64,000 nucleotides of DNA from Silene latifolia (GCF_048544455.1 NC_133526.1:8014001-8078000); one strand, 5' to 3'; shown: positions 35,148 to 49,100, counted from the first letter of the stretch. Program-made: numbers and translations. The notes: generated by a model not told the origin, from the sequence alone.

Positions 35148-37816
35148 TTAATTTGCAAATACATTTATGCGAACTTGAGCCGTAACTTCTGGATGCAACT
35201 TCAGCTCAGCTATGTACTCACCCGTTTCTCTGATCTCAGGGAGGGAAACAACCTTTTTGTCAACGTCTCTGAATGATGGAAGAATCAGTGGAATGAGTTA
35301 TTAATAAAACAGACACAATTCAAACGAGACAGTGGGTGGAGACAATACAGGTTAAGATAACCTCAGGGTCACAGTCATGTGCCAAAATTTACGATTCATG
35401 GCTCCTAAAATGGGCTGGGTCAAGTTGAGTTCCAAGGTCGGGTCAATACAGATTCAAATCACTGAGTAATACTGTTATTTATATGTGCCACCACCATCCG
35501 ACAAAACCCTACATATAGACGCTCCACCTGGGGTAGGTGTGGCACAGTATCCTCTTTTAACCACCTCATTGGTATCCCCTGCTTAAAATAATCATCCTCA
35601 CACATCTTTGTACGGCAAAGGCATTCATTCGCTAAAAGGCAACAAACTGAAGAGAAAGTACAATAAGGAGAATGATTGTCATGCTGAGATGATGGTATGT
35701 AACGGTACCTCTGAAGTTGAGCTTTGATTATATCAACAAGATCTTGAGCAGTCACACTGCAAAACACCAGATAAGCGTGAGGGTTGCTAACATGAAAGAG
35801 TGAGAACAGAGAAAACGACAGGTTATTTTATCATTTACCTTCCAAAGATCTGTTTTCCTTTTCCACCTTTGCGTTTCACCTTGAAAGCACCAACAGTTTC
35901 AAAGATCCGAGCAAGCTGTTGTGCCTCTTCTTTTACCTAACATTATTGATTTTTCATTAAAATATTGTTCTTGGTTTACATTTTGCTGACCAAACTGAAA
36001 AAACAACTCTCAAAAGGAATTATGTGTATTTTTATATGCATCATTTTAAAATTTCGTACATGTAGGTGATCAAGCATGTTATGCTCAAAGGAACGCAGTT
36101 CTTTTGGTTTCATTGAGAAAACTATTTGTCGTTTAATAATGCATATTTAGACTGCAAATGGCGTAGCTCATCCTCAAGCAAAACATAGTCTTGAAATCAA
36201 CAGCGGAGAGAGTCTTGCTTGAGATAGGCCCAGATAAGATAACTAAAAGAACAGGCGGCTTAAATTTGGCAGGAATTTAGAATAAAATAACACTTACCCT
36301 TCTCTTCTCAGCTTCAATTCTCTCCTCTTCCATTTTCATCTCCCTTTGACATCAAAACAACTCATAAGCATAAGTAAACAATTTTTTTTTTCTGAAACGA
36401 AGTTGTGAACGAGTCTCCATAGTAGGATTTCGGCCAATACATGAACTAAAAGATTCCCTTTTTCAATGCCAACATGACAGGCAACGCAAAGTTCACAATC
36501 CGAAGAACATGAAATCATTACTTCAGCAACACCAGGGCAAGTGACATCCTTTCAAACGCTTTTCTCAAAGACCCTTATATATATTTAAGTTTCCAGACAG
36601 TTGAAAATGTTTACTAATTTAATTCAAAGTAGAGACACAATTTTCCATAGAGTAAGGTTGCGTACATTCCACCTCTAATTACCTTGTCAGAGGCGAGCGC
36701 CTATAAGGCACTGCACTAGGGTAATGCTGCTGTTGTATTGAAGAATGATGTCAAGAAACCCACGAATGTACATCATTGACTACACAAAGAAGATGACATG
36801 AAGCCTGTGAAACGCCTTAGAGGCAATCAACGACTTGCCAGATAAACAAGAACTACAGGCTACAGCTTAGCAATAGATAACAATCACCAGTTTTCTCCTC
36901 TTACTTTTGGTATCACATAAACCTATCTCTCATTTGATTACAGAAAAGCAACGCAGAATACAATTATTGCAAAAAGCGACAACAAATGCAAAGACTCCGT
37001 AACATACTTGATGAGATCGGGGGTGACGATTTGAGCTTTACCCATAGGAGCCAGAAAATTCCTGTAAAAACCAGCTCTTACATCCAAAAGCTGCCCTTTT
37101 TTGCCCAAGTCTGGTATATCATCCTTGAGAATTATCTACACCAACCAAAACCAAACCCACAAATTGACCTAAACTAATTAGTACAATCACAATTATTCAC
37201 TTATTAATCGGTCTCGTTCGAGAGAATACCATCAATTACACCCTTTCCACACAAATTGGCCAAAACCACTGATTACAATCACAATTATTCGCTTATTAAT
37301 CGGTCTCGTTCGAGAGAATACCATCAACTACACGCTTTCCACACAAATTGGCCGAAACCACTGATTACCATCACCATTATTCGCTTAATCGGTCCATCAA
37401 TTACACCCTTTCCACACAAATTGGCCGAAACCAATGATTACAATCACAATTATTCGCTTAATCGGTCTCGTTTGAGAGAATACCATCAATTACATTACTG
37501 AAATACAGACTGCACACTTCCACACACAAATTATCACCAAAAATAAGACTACCCACCAAATTATTTCCACATAAAAACAATAACCAACAATACCCAAATC
37601 CCGAAAATTGAATAAATGGGGATTAAAAGGTGTAGAAGAGTAAAAATGAGTAGAAAATACCTTGCGGATTTTCTTAGTTTTCTTCTGAGCAATAATGGGA
37701 AGAACATGTCTACCAATTTCGGGACATTTAAGGGAATCATTAGTTGGTCCTGAAAAAGAAGGGAATAATGAAGAATTGCTCCATGATATGGAGAGTGTAG
37801 AGGTTGTTGCTGACAT
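35148..37816 (-). CDS. RPL9: 50S ribosomal protein L9, chloroplastic
   Basis: A plastid large-subunit ribosomal protein binding near the L1 stalk. Six exons on the minus strand: 37816-37661, 37135-37008, 36343-36298, 35936-35839, 35756-35709 and 35268-35148. All borders are GT/AG and phases agree, giving 198 residues (Arabidopsis 197, from memory). Residues 1 to about 43 form a Ser/Thr-rich transit peptide, starting [13 protein letters not shown]. The L9 N-domain follows, with [28 protein letters not shown] and [10 protein letters not shown]; then an E/R-rich linker helix ([16 protein letters not shown]) and the C-domain ([17 protein letters not shown], ending VRINVFAN). An in-frame Met at 37861 would add 15 residues; 37816 is preferred because it gives a normal transit peptide. 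Intron 1 contains a minisatellite. Confidence 0.95.
36651..36739 (+). mobile_element. Au-like SINE 3' fragment in RPL9 intron 2
   Basis: AGTAAGGTTGCGTACATTCC and CTATAAGGCACTGCACTAGG, followed by GTAATGCTGCTGTTG, match the 3' domain seen at 28993-29120. It lies antisense to RPL9. Confidence 0.55.
37187..37496. repeat. Minisatellite (~90-bp unit) in RPL9 intron 1
   Basis: Nearly four tandem copies of a unit containing CAATCACAATTATTCGCTTA, ATCGGTCTCGTTCGAGAGAA and CACACAAATTGGCC. One copy lacks the CTCGTTCGAGAGAATA segment. CTCGTTCGAG inside the unit is a perfect palindrome. Copies are close enough in sequence to suggest recent expansion. Confidence 0.9.
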
Positions 37817-37916
37817 TGTTGATTGTTTTTGTGTAAAAACTTCAGCTTTATCTTTGGACACTTCAAATGAGACCTTATCTACAGAGTGTAGACGGTAGAG
37901 AGTAGAGACTAAAGAC

Positions 37917-39068
37917 TAGGGAAGTCTCATTTTAGACTTGGCGCCACATTCCATTCTGGACTTAAGACCCGACCTTAATCCGAATCTGAATTAACATGAC
38001 TTAATATAACCCGTTCTGGATATTTATTGTGACATACTGATTGTTTCGGGTAAACATGTATTAATGGTAAATACAAATTGCACGAGACTTAATGAATGAT
38101 ACTCTGTATGAGTTATCCATGAGGCCTCGTCCATACTGCTGACTTGACATAGAGCGATAATTCCGAGGCTGAGTCGTAGCCAAACCCCAGATCCTCGGCT
38201 CGGCATAGGTCTTGGCCTTCGCTGCTCGTGGCGCTGAGCATACCTTAGCCATTTGGACGATTTATTTAGACTTTTTTTGGCCCTGATAGAAGGGAGTCCT
38301 AAGAATTTCGTGCTTTGATTTGGGCCCAATGGCATGGGCCTAATTTTTGGTGTCCATCCGTGTTGTCCATAAATAAATTGACCCGACCTGATCTGAATTC
38401 TTGCAAACCTAAAATAAACCGGAGAGTTGACTTGAATTGAACCCTACCAGGTGGACCTGTTTGCCAAGTCGAGTGTTAGTCCCTTTATTTTCCGGTTTAA
38501 TTTTGGCTTATTTTTGTACAACAATTTAATTCAGCTACGTTTATTTCAGTTCAGTATCGTCAAGCTCAACACCATCAAAATCAAGTTTAATTAAAAGTAA
38601 GTTTAATTATAATTAATTAAGTACTAAGGAAGTTTAGAGAGAGGAAGGTTTAGGCTTTATTCAGGTTGTGTTTAGAACGTACATAGCTCGTTATAAGAAA
38701 TTTTTTAGTGAATTAAGACAAAAAAAAAAACTTTTAGGAGGAATAAATTGATAGTAGATGATGTAATTAGGGAAGAACAATACAAGGATGTAAATCATGA
38801 TGATATGATGCAATTGAGGAAGAACAATATCATTAGCTTCATTGTGAAACAAATTAAGATACTTTTTTTTAGACTTTTTACATTTTTTTTTCTTCCAATC
38901 AAAAATATAAGGATGAGAAACGGGAAAATAAATGATTTTTGAATTTAAAATTTATAAATAATACGAAGAATATACTAAAAATAAAACTCTATAAATGTTG
39001 TGCATGTCTTACACGAGAACTAACTAATTTAATGAAATGATATTTTTTTATTAGGAAATATTTTTATA
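37917..39068. other. Intergenic upstream of RPL9, no gene recognised
   Basis: It includes GC-richer sequence at about 38100-38340 (CTCGGCTCGGCATAGG) that may be a decayed retroelement piece, and AT-rich sequence after 38500. No coding or structural feature could be fixed. Confidence 0.4.
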
Positions 39069-41300
39069 TCTATATAACATTATTAAAAGGCTAGTCTAAA
39101 AAAAGCCACGTAGATAATGCCACATGGGATGAAAAAAAGCCACGTATGCAATAACAATGTGACTTGGCAAACTAATATGACATGGATTATCAATTTATTA
39201 TTATATTACATTAATTTAATTCACTTATTTCTTTTACAAATCCATCCATATTCCATTAGCTTTAAACTTAATTAACTAAAAAAACTACAATAAAAAAATA
39301 CGCATTAATTATAAGTTAATAATTTCAAGATATTTCATAGGAGTAGTATTATATGTATTTGAAATAAAAACGAATACATGAAATTAAGAACGAAGAAGAA
39401 TAAATGAAGTTGAAAACAAAAAAAAATTGTACCTATACAATATAGTTAAAAGGCTACTAAAAACATTTAATTTTAATTCACATGCCGATTTTTTATTGGT
39501 AAATACTAATTCATCTATATTGATTACTTGATTATTTATTTATAAAAAAAAAGGCTAGATTATGTATTAAAAAGTTATCTTTAAAACTGTAACATGCTTA
39601 TAAAAAAAAATTTAAAAAAATATTAATTGCAAACACAAAAAATAAATTAATACAAACTCTTTATTTTCCTCTCATAAATTTGGTTATTAATCTACTTATT
39701 TATTTAACCTTTAATTTCTTTTATTTAATAGGATGATTTTCTGGTTTTCTCTCACCATCATTATAATTTGTAGTTATCATAATTTTTTTTATCTCCCTTT
39801 TAATTCACAAAATCGTTCCTCTTCCCTCAAATAAATTGAATAAATTGTTGAATTTAATCAATAATTAATAACAAAAAGTTTCCTATATAACTATTATAAC
39901 AATCCTAATTTTCATTTTTATTCAAAAAGTTGGAAGGTAAAGTATACATACATAGATAATTAAATGAATTCTTTCGCTTTTTATCCTTATTATGTTTTAA
40001 ATTTATTAATAGTAAGAATGTTATTTAGTTATTGTTTTTGTGTTTGTATTGAAATTTCAGGAATATGAGATACTCAATTATCAATAACATTGCATGAAAT
40101 TTATATTATCTAATTAAAAGGGTAGCTTAGAACATTCAATTTCATTTTACATGATATTTTCACACCCCATTAATTCTTATTCATTTTTATTTATTATTTA
40201 ATTACATTGACAATATATCACGCATGGAATAATATTTGAATTTATAAAACTATAATCTATAATTAAAAAGTAAGCCAAACTATTTACCATCATCTGAATG
40301 TCATATTTTAAATTTCATAAGATAATTTCTAAACCACTCTTATGCAAAGTAGATTTTGTAAAAAAAAAAAAAAAAATATGAATAAACATTCCATTTCTCC
40401 TTTCCTCCATATTTATGTCTATATTAAATTTCATAATAATGAGACAAATCTATAACTCAATAATCTAAATATAAAATATATAAATCTAATTAAAAGGCAA
40501 GCAAAACTAACTATCGTCATTTACATGTCATATTTTAATTACATAATAAGACAACATCTTAAATAATTCTCCTGTAAAGTGGATCTTGTAAAAAAATAAA
40601 TTATAATAATAATAATCAAGCAAAACTTATACATTTCATTTCTCTTTATTCCTTATTAATGTTTATATTAAATTTCATAATAATGAAAAATGATGCTCAA
40701 AAGTCGTGAACCTTGATTGATATTTATGCCTATATTAATTTTGATAATAATGAAAAAAGGATGCTCAAAAGTCATAAAACGCATCCTCAATTCTTTATAT
40801 ATTTTTTATGGAAGACAAAATTTATAAGCCAAAATTTTTCTTATCTCTATCGTCAGTAGAACTAAATGTATCATTAAACTTTCCTATTATTCTATTAACA
40901 TCAAGCCAAGTGTATTAAGGTTTTAAAATTACTAACTAATTTATTTACTTTTTATGTGAGTTCCATTGGGTTATGAAATGTTCATCACATTTTCAATTTC
41001 ATCGTTTGTGTTTGTTTTGTTCTCATTTAGGGGATATCAAGATTTGTGGTGTTGAGTTATTCAAAGGTAATACTCATTTTCTACGACTTCATTCTCATTC
41101 CCTTTTTCTTTCACTATTTAAGAGGAAACTTAAGTTAACAACGATAATATTGCATAAAACAAATTTCACAATTTTGTTGGTTAATTCAGACTAATTATTG
41201 AGTTAGTTTTTTTTATTATAGGGTCGATTCGTTGGAAAAAGAAGACTATATGAAGAAGTAAAATACTAGGATAGCTTAAATAACTATATATTGGAGACTA

Positions 41301-42179
41301 AGGGGGTGTTTGGTTCATGTAATGGTATGGGGTTTGGTATGAGGAATCATTCCAAGGTGGTATGAGTTTGGAACTTGATTCCTCATATCATGTGTTTGGT
41401 TCATTCTTTGGAATCAATTTCATTCCCATACCTTGTGTTTGGTTAAAAAACATACTGGTATGGGTATCAAATTAAATGATTTATGATATTAGCAAAATAA
41501 ACTCATAATATTGAAAGTGTAAAACAGAAAACGTAACTTTTACAAACCAAGTACTTAAAAAGACATTATTTCACCAAAGTAAGATTCAAATTCTCAAACT
41601 TCCACAATAGAAGTGACAATCAAAGTAAACGATATTTATTATGAAGCATTAGGGTGAGTCTGAAGAGGCATATACATTAGCAATTATATAATATAAAACG
41701 TAAGAAATTAAATGATTTAGAGAAAGTGTACTCTATTAATCAAGAGTGACAATTACCTTGCAAAAGTCCTCGTAAGCTTGTCTCTCACATTGAATCATTT
41801 TAGTTTGGTCATCCCATTGAAAGCCTGATGTTCTGCTCACCATTTCAGAAACAACTGCATACTTATCTTTAAACCACTTGTACTTTGATTCAATATGAGG
41901 GTTGAAAATTGAGCAAGCAAAAGTGACAAGTAGAGAAGCAGAATGACGGCAGAAGGTTTCTATATTGTTTCAATTCTTTTTTTTTTTCCTTTTTTTTTTT
42001 GATTCCTAAGGGTTTGGAATGAGTGATACCCACCTCCCCCATGGGTTTCCAAAACCCATACCTCATGGGTTTGAGGTATGAGTATCAAAATATAAAAATT
42101 ACCAACCAAACACAAGGTATGGGTATGAGTCATTCCAAACCCATACCTCATACCATAATTACTTGAACCAAACACCCCC
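41301..42179 (-). mobile_element. PIF/Harbinger-type element inside the Helitron
   Basis: Terminal inverted repeats GGGGGTGTTTGGTTCA and TGAACCAAACACCCCC are flanked by TAA at 41298-41300 and 42180-42182, the usual 3-bp Harbinger duplication. At 879 bp it is too short for a transposase gene. It keeps one exon-like piece of the element's second protein (41758-41903). A related end fragment occurs at 56005-56155. Confidence 0.82.
41758..41903 (-). pseudogene. Myb/SANT-like exon of the Harbinger second protein
   Basis: The minus strand reads NPHIESKYKWFKDKYAVVSE, then SGFQWDDQTKMIQCERQAYE and DFCK, then a GTAATT donor-like site. This matches the Myb/SANT-like domain (Pfam Myb_DNA-bind_3) that accompanies Harbinger transposases, with the hallmark SGF-x-WD. 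Only this domain part remains. No start codon or transposase partner is present. Confidence 0.7.
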
Positions 42180-42501
42180 TAACTACAACTCTACAAGATT
42201 GATGACATCAACGTGAATGACTAATAGTTTTTTTTTTTTTTTTTTTCAAATGTATATTTTTATTTTGGTATTTGTTTGTTTTTTTTTCCCATCATTTTAC
42301 CTTCGAAAAAATAGCAATATTCACCTACTTTGGCTTATTTAATTTATCGATTTTGATCTTTATGTTAACATGTAAATGCCCGTAATCTTAGTACGCAATC
42401 AATGATGAATTATTCATAAGGTGAACTTACTATATGTTTTGATATTTTATAAAATTTCAATTAATAAAAACACTAGAAACATCACACTCAAAACAAAACA
42501 T

Positions 42502-42530
42502 CCCGTGAATTTCACGGGCCACAAAACTAG
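42502..42530 (+). other. Helitron 3' terminal hairpin and CTAG end
   Basis: CCCGTGA-ATT-TCACGGG is followed by CCACAAAA and CTAG. This is the standard 3' termination signal of plant Helitrons. Confidence 0.82.
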
Positions 42531-43191
42531 TTTTATCATAAAATAGCTACATTTTATTCGTTTTTGTTTCGGATGAACACCACTAGAATAAAGCAAATTC
42601 TCATTTGTGACGAGTTCTTTTTTGTAATAAATTGTGCGGACCCAAATATGACCATTTTAATGAGAAAATGCGATCATTATTTAATAGTAACATTGTGTAA
42701 GTGTTTTCTTTTTTCAGTAGGTCTTATGAGAGACCATCTCTCACTAATTAGTGGAAGACATAATAGGAAAAAAAGAAATTCAGTAAATCCTCTCACCCAA
42801 TCATGTTAGAGGTCTCTCAATAGCGTTACCGTCTCTCTAAAGTTTTGGGTTATTTTATCTTACAATTAATCACATTTTAAGACCGTTACAATTTTTCACC
42901 GTGTCACGGCAGAGATCAACTGATTTTGCCAAGAAAACTTGACTAATAATTTACTCCGAAGGTTGATAAAGAAAACATGTGGTGATAAACGATAATCGTT
43001 TCCATTGTCGTCTACCTTATTCGTTCCACATTCAACTCCCAATTACTCGTATTTTTCCCATTGCTAAATCCTCACGACTGTTCTAGCAATCATAATCACT
43101 CTTCACCTACATTTACACGCAACCCCCCACTTCTCTTTGTTAAATCACTCACAAATCACAATCCTCCATTTTCACGAAAATCTCAACAACA
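42531..43191. other. Upstream region of PAO
   Basis: No gene is seen. Around 42719-42835, AGAGACCATCTCTCACTAAT and AGGTCTCTCAATAGCG hint at a small decayed inverted-repeat element. The PAO promoter must lie here, but I cannot place a clear TATA box. Confidence 0.4.
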
Positions 43192-46100
43192 ATGGCGTTC
43201 TCTATCAACACCCAATTATCTCCAATCTCTTCACTCTCAAAACCCTTCTCTCTATTCCCCTTACCCTCCTCTAAACCCACAATCACCTTCTTCTCCAACA
43301 AACTCTCACACGCTCTCACAGCGCGAGTCGCATCTCCTTCAAACCCAATTACTCTAAACCAAAACGAACAAGAAGAACAAGAAGTACCCTTGATCCAAAA
43401 CGACGTCGTTGATACGGAGGAAACAGAAGAAAGTTCAAGTTCAAAGTTCACATGGCGAGATCATTGGTACCCAGTTTCTCTAATCGAAGATCTTGATACT
43501 CGTATTCCTACGCCTTTTCAATTACTTGGACGTGATATTGTGCTCTGGTTTGATAGCAAGAATAATGAGTGGGTTGCTTTTGATGATAAATGCCCTCATC
43601 GCCTTGCCCCTCTTTCTGTTAGTCCTTCTTTTTCCGATCTTTACTTATTTTATTTTAATTTTTAAATTCCCGTCTTCGATAGATAACTATTGATCGGAAC
43701 AGAGGTAATATAAATTAATTATTTTCAGCTCGTTTGTTACAAGGAATTTAATAAGCGCATTATGGGCTGAGCTATCTGGTATTTGTTGTTTGTGACTGAC
43801 AAAATCCGTCACAAGCTTGTGACGTGAGACAAAGGGGTAAGTGGAATTAATAAAGAATTTAGGAAATCAAGGAGTTTACTTACTAAATTGAGCTAAACTT
43901 AGTTAGCATTTATCAGCTGCTTTTGGGAATAAGAAAATGTAGGGAGATACTTAAGGAGTTAAGTTAGCTCAAATTGACAGTTTTTCGAGACTTAGCCAAC
44001 TAAGTTAATCTGTGTTATTCAGTTCAAGTGCTTATAGAGTTATAGTCAACTAAGTTTATCGGCGTAGGGAGCTGATATGTGCTTGGGGAAGGGTGGGTGG
44101 GACTTGGGAGATTATGAGGCTACCCTCTAAATTATGAGTAAGTTGGTATTGGCTATGGGTTTAGTGGGTTACCACATTTGCTTACACCTGGAATCGCGAC
44201 TTGGTTCGTATTGGGCAACCATGATGACCTATTTTAATGAGAAATTAAAATTATTATGTCTAATATCAAAGTGCTGAAGGATACACTATACTGCTGAGTT
44301 CATGTCATCTGTTGTTGGGAATTAATTAGACCGCGACTGCAGTTAAACTGTTAAAGTAATTTCCCAGTGGATATTGATATAATGATACAGTAGCTGAGAT
44401 AGCCAAGCTGGCCTTTTTACACTGTACCTATTAAACTCTTCGAGACTTCACAAGCTAGGCTGGCTGGATACGCCCTTTTGGGAAAATTTGTTGAGGTGGG
44501 TTATTGATAACTGATGGTACTTTTTATAGGAAGGAAGGATTGATGAAAATGGTGATTTGCAATGCTCATATCACGGGTGGTCTTTTTCTGGTACCGGATC
44601 ATGTACTCGGATCCCTCAGGCCAGGTCTGAAGGGCCGGAAGCTCGTGCAGTGAAGTCCCCTAGAGCTTGTGCAGTAAGGTTTCCGACTAAGGTGTCTCAA
44701 GGATTGCTCTTTGTTTGGCCTGATGAGTATGGGTGGGAGAAATCCAGAGTTACTCAACCTACTAGGTGATTTATCTCAAACTATGTGTCACATACTAGTG
44801 CATCACCCATATGTATGCTTCTCATATTCATTGTAAGATTGGTTATTAAATTCGTTGACTTATCTGCAGCGGTGGGGTATTGCATATGATTATTAATTAG
44901 ATTTATGTTTATAAAATAAGATTATGATATATGTCCTGACGAGTTCAAAAATAAATTGAGTTGACCCTTACGTGCCTTTTATTTTTCAATTGTTGTGGGA
45001 GGATTCCATCTAATTAAAATATTAAATGTGTGGGTCTCAGAGGATTAGTGTACGACTGTACGATGATGCAGCACGTAGTGTTTAATACTTTATTGTGTGT
45101 ATCAAGTTGGGTGCGTTGATTATATTTAATCTATCGCTGAAGTGGGTATTGAATGTTTATTGGTTAGGTTGCCAGACGACTTTGATAAGCCAGAGTTTGC
45201 TACTGTGTCTATCCAGCGTGATTTGTATTACGGCTATGATACTTTGATGGAGAATGTGTCAGATCCCTCGCACATTGATTTTGCGCACCACAAGGTATCC
45301 CTTGAATTAATATAAATTAATGATCTCACATTCTCACTATAGTGTATTAGTTTATTGTGGATGAGTCGGAGCAAGCACCCGCTCATTTTCCTGTTAGTAC
45401 TTTAGGTTATTTTCTTAATTTGAGTAACCTTATATACCTAAATCTCATCCTATCGTCCACATTATGAATGAAAGATTCCAAAGACATATTATGTATATGT
45501 GTATATGCCTTTGGATTAAATTACATCTGAAAATACTTCTAATTGCATAAAAAGTAAAATCTATACGACATGCGTATTCTTAATACACTTGGAGTTTATA
45601 ATGGTAGTCGTATTGATTTTAAGGAATGTGTTAATCACTATATCATTTGCCGCCAATTGTTTCATCCTGTTTTGGTATTCTTACTTTCAGCCAAAATCAC
45701 TATGTATATCATAAAAGGCATTGACGTACAGCCGTATAGATTTATACAGAATTCATACTTGTATATTGTATAATGGACTGTCCTTCCGTCTTGTGCCTTT
45801 TTTAAATTTGTGGATGAATATAATGGCCTTGTTTGCTTTTTTAGTATTTTCTTCCTATCGTTGCCTTTTTAATATTGTCCAATAACTGCATAAGTTGGAC
45901 AACCTTTCCGTGTAACCCTCAGGCCTCATCTGGATTGCTTATTACATTTCGGAGATAATTAATAGTTTTTGAGGGCTTAAATTCAATAATACTGATAAGT
46001 GACTACTTGTGAAATTGTTGAACTACGTGCTAATTGTTGCTTTTGTTACTTGGAATCGTAACTCTGGTTGATCACTTCAATTTGTGCGTTCTGGATAAAC

Positions 46101-49100
46101 ACGCAATGTCAGACTAGTGGGTACCATTCCACCATTTCTACATTTCAAGTGATTACAACGGTTCAGATCAATTAAGGAAGTAGATGTGATTTGAAATATT
46201 TGGCTAAGATCTACCATGGTGATTTACTTCTTATTAGCCTATGTAGATCTGGAACTAGACAAGGCTTTGTTTTTTTTTTTGGTTCAACCAGCTTTAGAGC
46301 AGTCCTCTATTGCTTCAGAGTTCTGATACTAATGAAGTGCACCAGGTCACAGGAAGGAGGGACAGGGCCAAGCCTTTGCCGTTCAAGGTCGAAGCCAGTG
46401 GTCCTTGGGGGTTTGCTGGAGCAAACGATGATAATCCACGAATAAGTGCTGAATTTGTTGCCCCCTGTTATTATATGAATAAGTAAGTTTTTGCATGTCC
46501 TTGTGTAAGATACACTTGTAACAGATGTAGTACGTGACTCTTCCTTAAATGATGGTGAATTTTTGCTGTGTTGGCCTCTTTGTGTGGGTAATGGATGTTT
46601 GATTATAGCAGGAAGCATTGATTTTAGAAAAACACTAAATGAGTCACCTTTGATGTCATGTCAAAGGGGAAGTTTTTTTTATATCTTTTCATTTGTTTCT
46701 GTAATGAAATTTGGCGATAGCCCATTTCGTTGCTTGTGACAATGCTTCACTCTGGTATTTGTGTGTCAAAATGTACATGTTAATAATTTCTATACACTGG
46801 GGCAATTAATTGATTGTCACAGAATGTTTCACTCTCCTTTTGTTTTTGACTTTTTCTTTTCTATTTTTTCGCATTGAGGTGTGCGTTCACCCATGGACGG
46901 TTCCAAAGGATGATTCATGTCAGCCGACCCCAAATCATTTTGGGATTAAGGCTCTGATGTTGTTGTTGTTGTTGTGATATCCTTACTAAGTCGGTGAGTG
47001 CAAAAGATATTTAGAGGTCGAGGGAGTTCCTTATGTTGAAGCCTTGATGTCATGACTAAACACAACAATCTATCTCACAATAAAATGTAGAGTGGTTAGT
47101 CGAAAATATTGCTTTTCCAACGGCATTGATGATACGAATGTGCTGGCGTTTTGGTTGTTCTCATTAGAATTACTGTCATATTGTCATTTTCTTGGTGTGC
47201 AACGTTTAGGATACTGTAGTTTTTATGAGTTCTAGAAATCATATTGAAGTGCTTCATCTTGTTTTTGACATGATTTACAAAGTGCACCGTTTCCAATGTC
47301 TTTAGCTAGGACACGCCTTTTCCAAAGTCTTTATCATACACGGTGAACCTCTGAAAGTCCCCATTGACATGATAGCTTTTTAGGGTACAATGTATTTTAT
47401 GGGAGCTTGTATCATTTGTCCTGAAATCGTCTGAACTTATTTGAGTATTACTTTGTAATAGGTTTTTTGTAGAGTGGCATACGTTCTCCGAACTTATCCA
47501 AACTAACCATAAAAAGAAGATGAGCTGCTGCAAACTATATTCGTCCTTAAATATTGTTCTTTTTAGTTTTCTACTCAGATCATTTTCCTATTTGTATGCT
47601 AATTTCCTTTTGTATGTCAGGATAGAGATAGACACAAAGCTTCCTATAGTTGGTGACCAGAAGTGGACTATATGGATTTGCTCTTTCAATATACCAATGG
47701 CACCTGGGAAAACGCGGTCAATTGTTTGTAGCGCTCGAAACTTTTTTCAGTTGACAGTTCCTGGCCCTTCTTGGTGGCAGGTGAGTGATTGAAATGTTTA
47801 GTTTAACAAGACGCGTGTTGGGTATTTGTTTTGTTAATTGTTAAACTAGGCATTTGTTGCATTTAATCGAGCAATTTTAGAGCGTGCCCATCACCTCTTT
47901 TCTTAAAAAGTGGATAAATTTTTTTATACCTTCAACTATTCAGAGAGCTTTTTTGTCCGAGATCTAAAACCATGAATGTAAGCACTGTCGTGAAGCTAAT
48001 TGTGGTTCCTGAAAGTATGATGACAAATTGTCATTATATAGTTCGATTTGAAATATTGTCAGATAGATAAACATTTAACGCGATGCCCTTTTGATAACGC
48101 GTTTTTGTTGCTGTTGTTGTGGAAATACTTTTCAATAAAATCGACTTACTAATGTTTTAGGATTATTTCAGGTGGTTCCTAGATGGCATGAACATTGGAC
48201 ATCAAATAAAGTGTATGATGGAGATATGATTGTACTTCAAGGTCAAGAGAAATTCTTTCTGTCAAAATCTTCAGAAGATATAAACAAGGAATACACAAAA
48301 ATTACTTTTACACCTACGCAAGCAGATCGTTTCGTCTTGGCCTTTCGCAATTGGCTGAGACGACATGGCAACGGGCAGCCTGAATGGTTCGGTGATGTGG
48401 GTGAGCAGCCTTTACCATCGACAGTTTTGTCCAAACGCGAGGTCAGTCGAAGATGCATATGTCTGTTATAGACTTATAGTGTTATTGACTATATTCAATG
48501 TGTAAGGAAGCAAGGTCATTGCTCGTATCCAAATTTTCTGAGAATGCAAAAAATTATGAAAAGCAAGAAACTAATTCAATTATGGAAGAGAATATAAGAG
48601 GGAGGAACTAAAAATAATCTAATAAAAAAGTGATAATATTTGTGGTGAATACGAAACATATTTTCGTATAAGATGTGAGTATTGTGTGGCCTAGAGATTT
48701 TTGGTGCGAATCCACGTTGGAAGATATTGGAACCCATGAGGGTCTTGCCAATTAAAGAGGCATACACAAATTTTCGTATAAGATGCTCAGACCGTATTTT
48801 ATGGTTGGACTATCAAGACGTTGACCATATTGTATGCCTGGGCTACCAAAGTTCCGAAAAACACACCAAATCTTATAAACTTGCATTTTATTATCTTGAA
48901 AACTGAGAGGTTTGGCCTTAATTTCACATTAGACAGTAAGTACTAAGTAGGGCACTTTGGCGATTCAATTACTTATTTGGCGTGCCTTGTGTCTGAATGA
49001 CAGATGCTGGATAGATTCGAGCAGCACACTCTGAAGTGTTCATCGTGTAAAGGAGCTTACAACGGCTTCCAGACATGGCAGAAAATTCTGATAGGTGCTA

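Larger units (their letters stand above)
39069..42530 (+). mobile_element. Non-autonomous Helitron
   Basis: It starts TCTATATAACATTATTAAAA after an A and ends in CTAG before a T, as Helitrons insert between A and T. A 7-bp-stem hairpin, CCCGTGA-ATT-TCACGGG, lies 8 bases before CTAG. No Rep/helicase coding sequence is present, so it depends on other copies. The interior is AT-rich. Blocks at about 40249-40480, 40481-40700 and (partly) 40700-40780 are degenerate tandem copies. Variants of the 5' end (ATTAAAAGG context) recur at about 39443, 40117, 40263 and 40489. A PIF/Harbinger element is inserted at 41301-42179. Confidence 0.78.

Noticed and set aside
37256-37501. Repetitive frame in RPL9 intron 1
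   Set aside because: It arises from the minisatellite and is not a gene.
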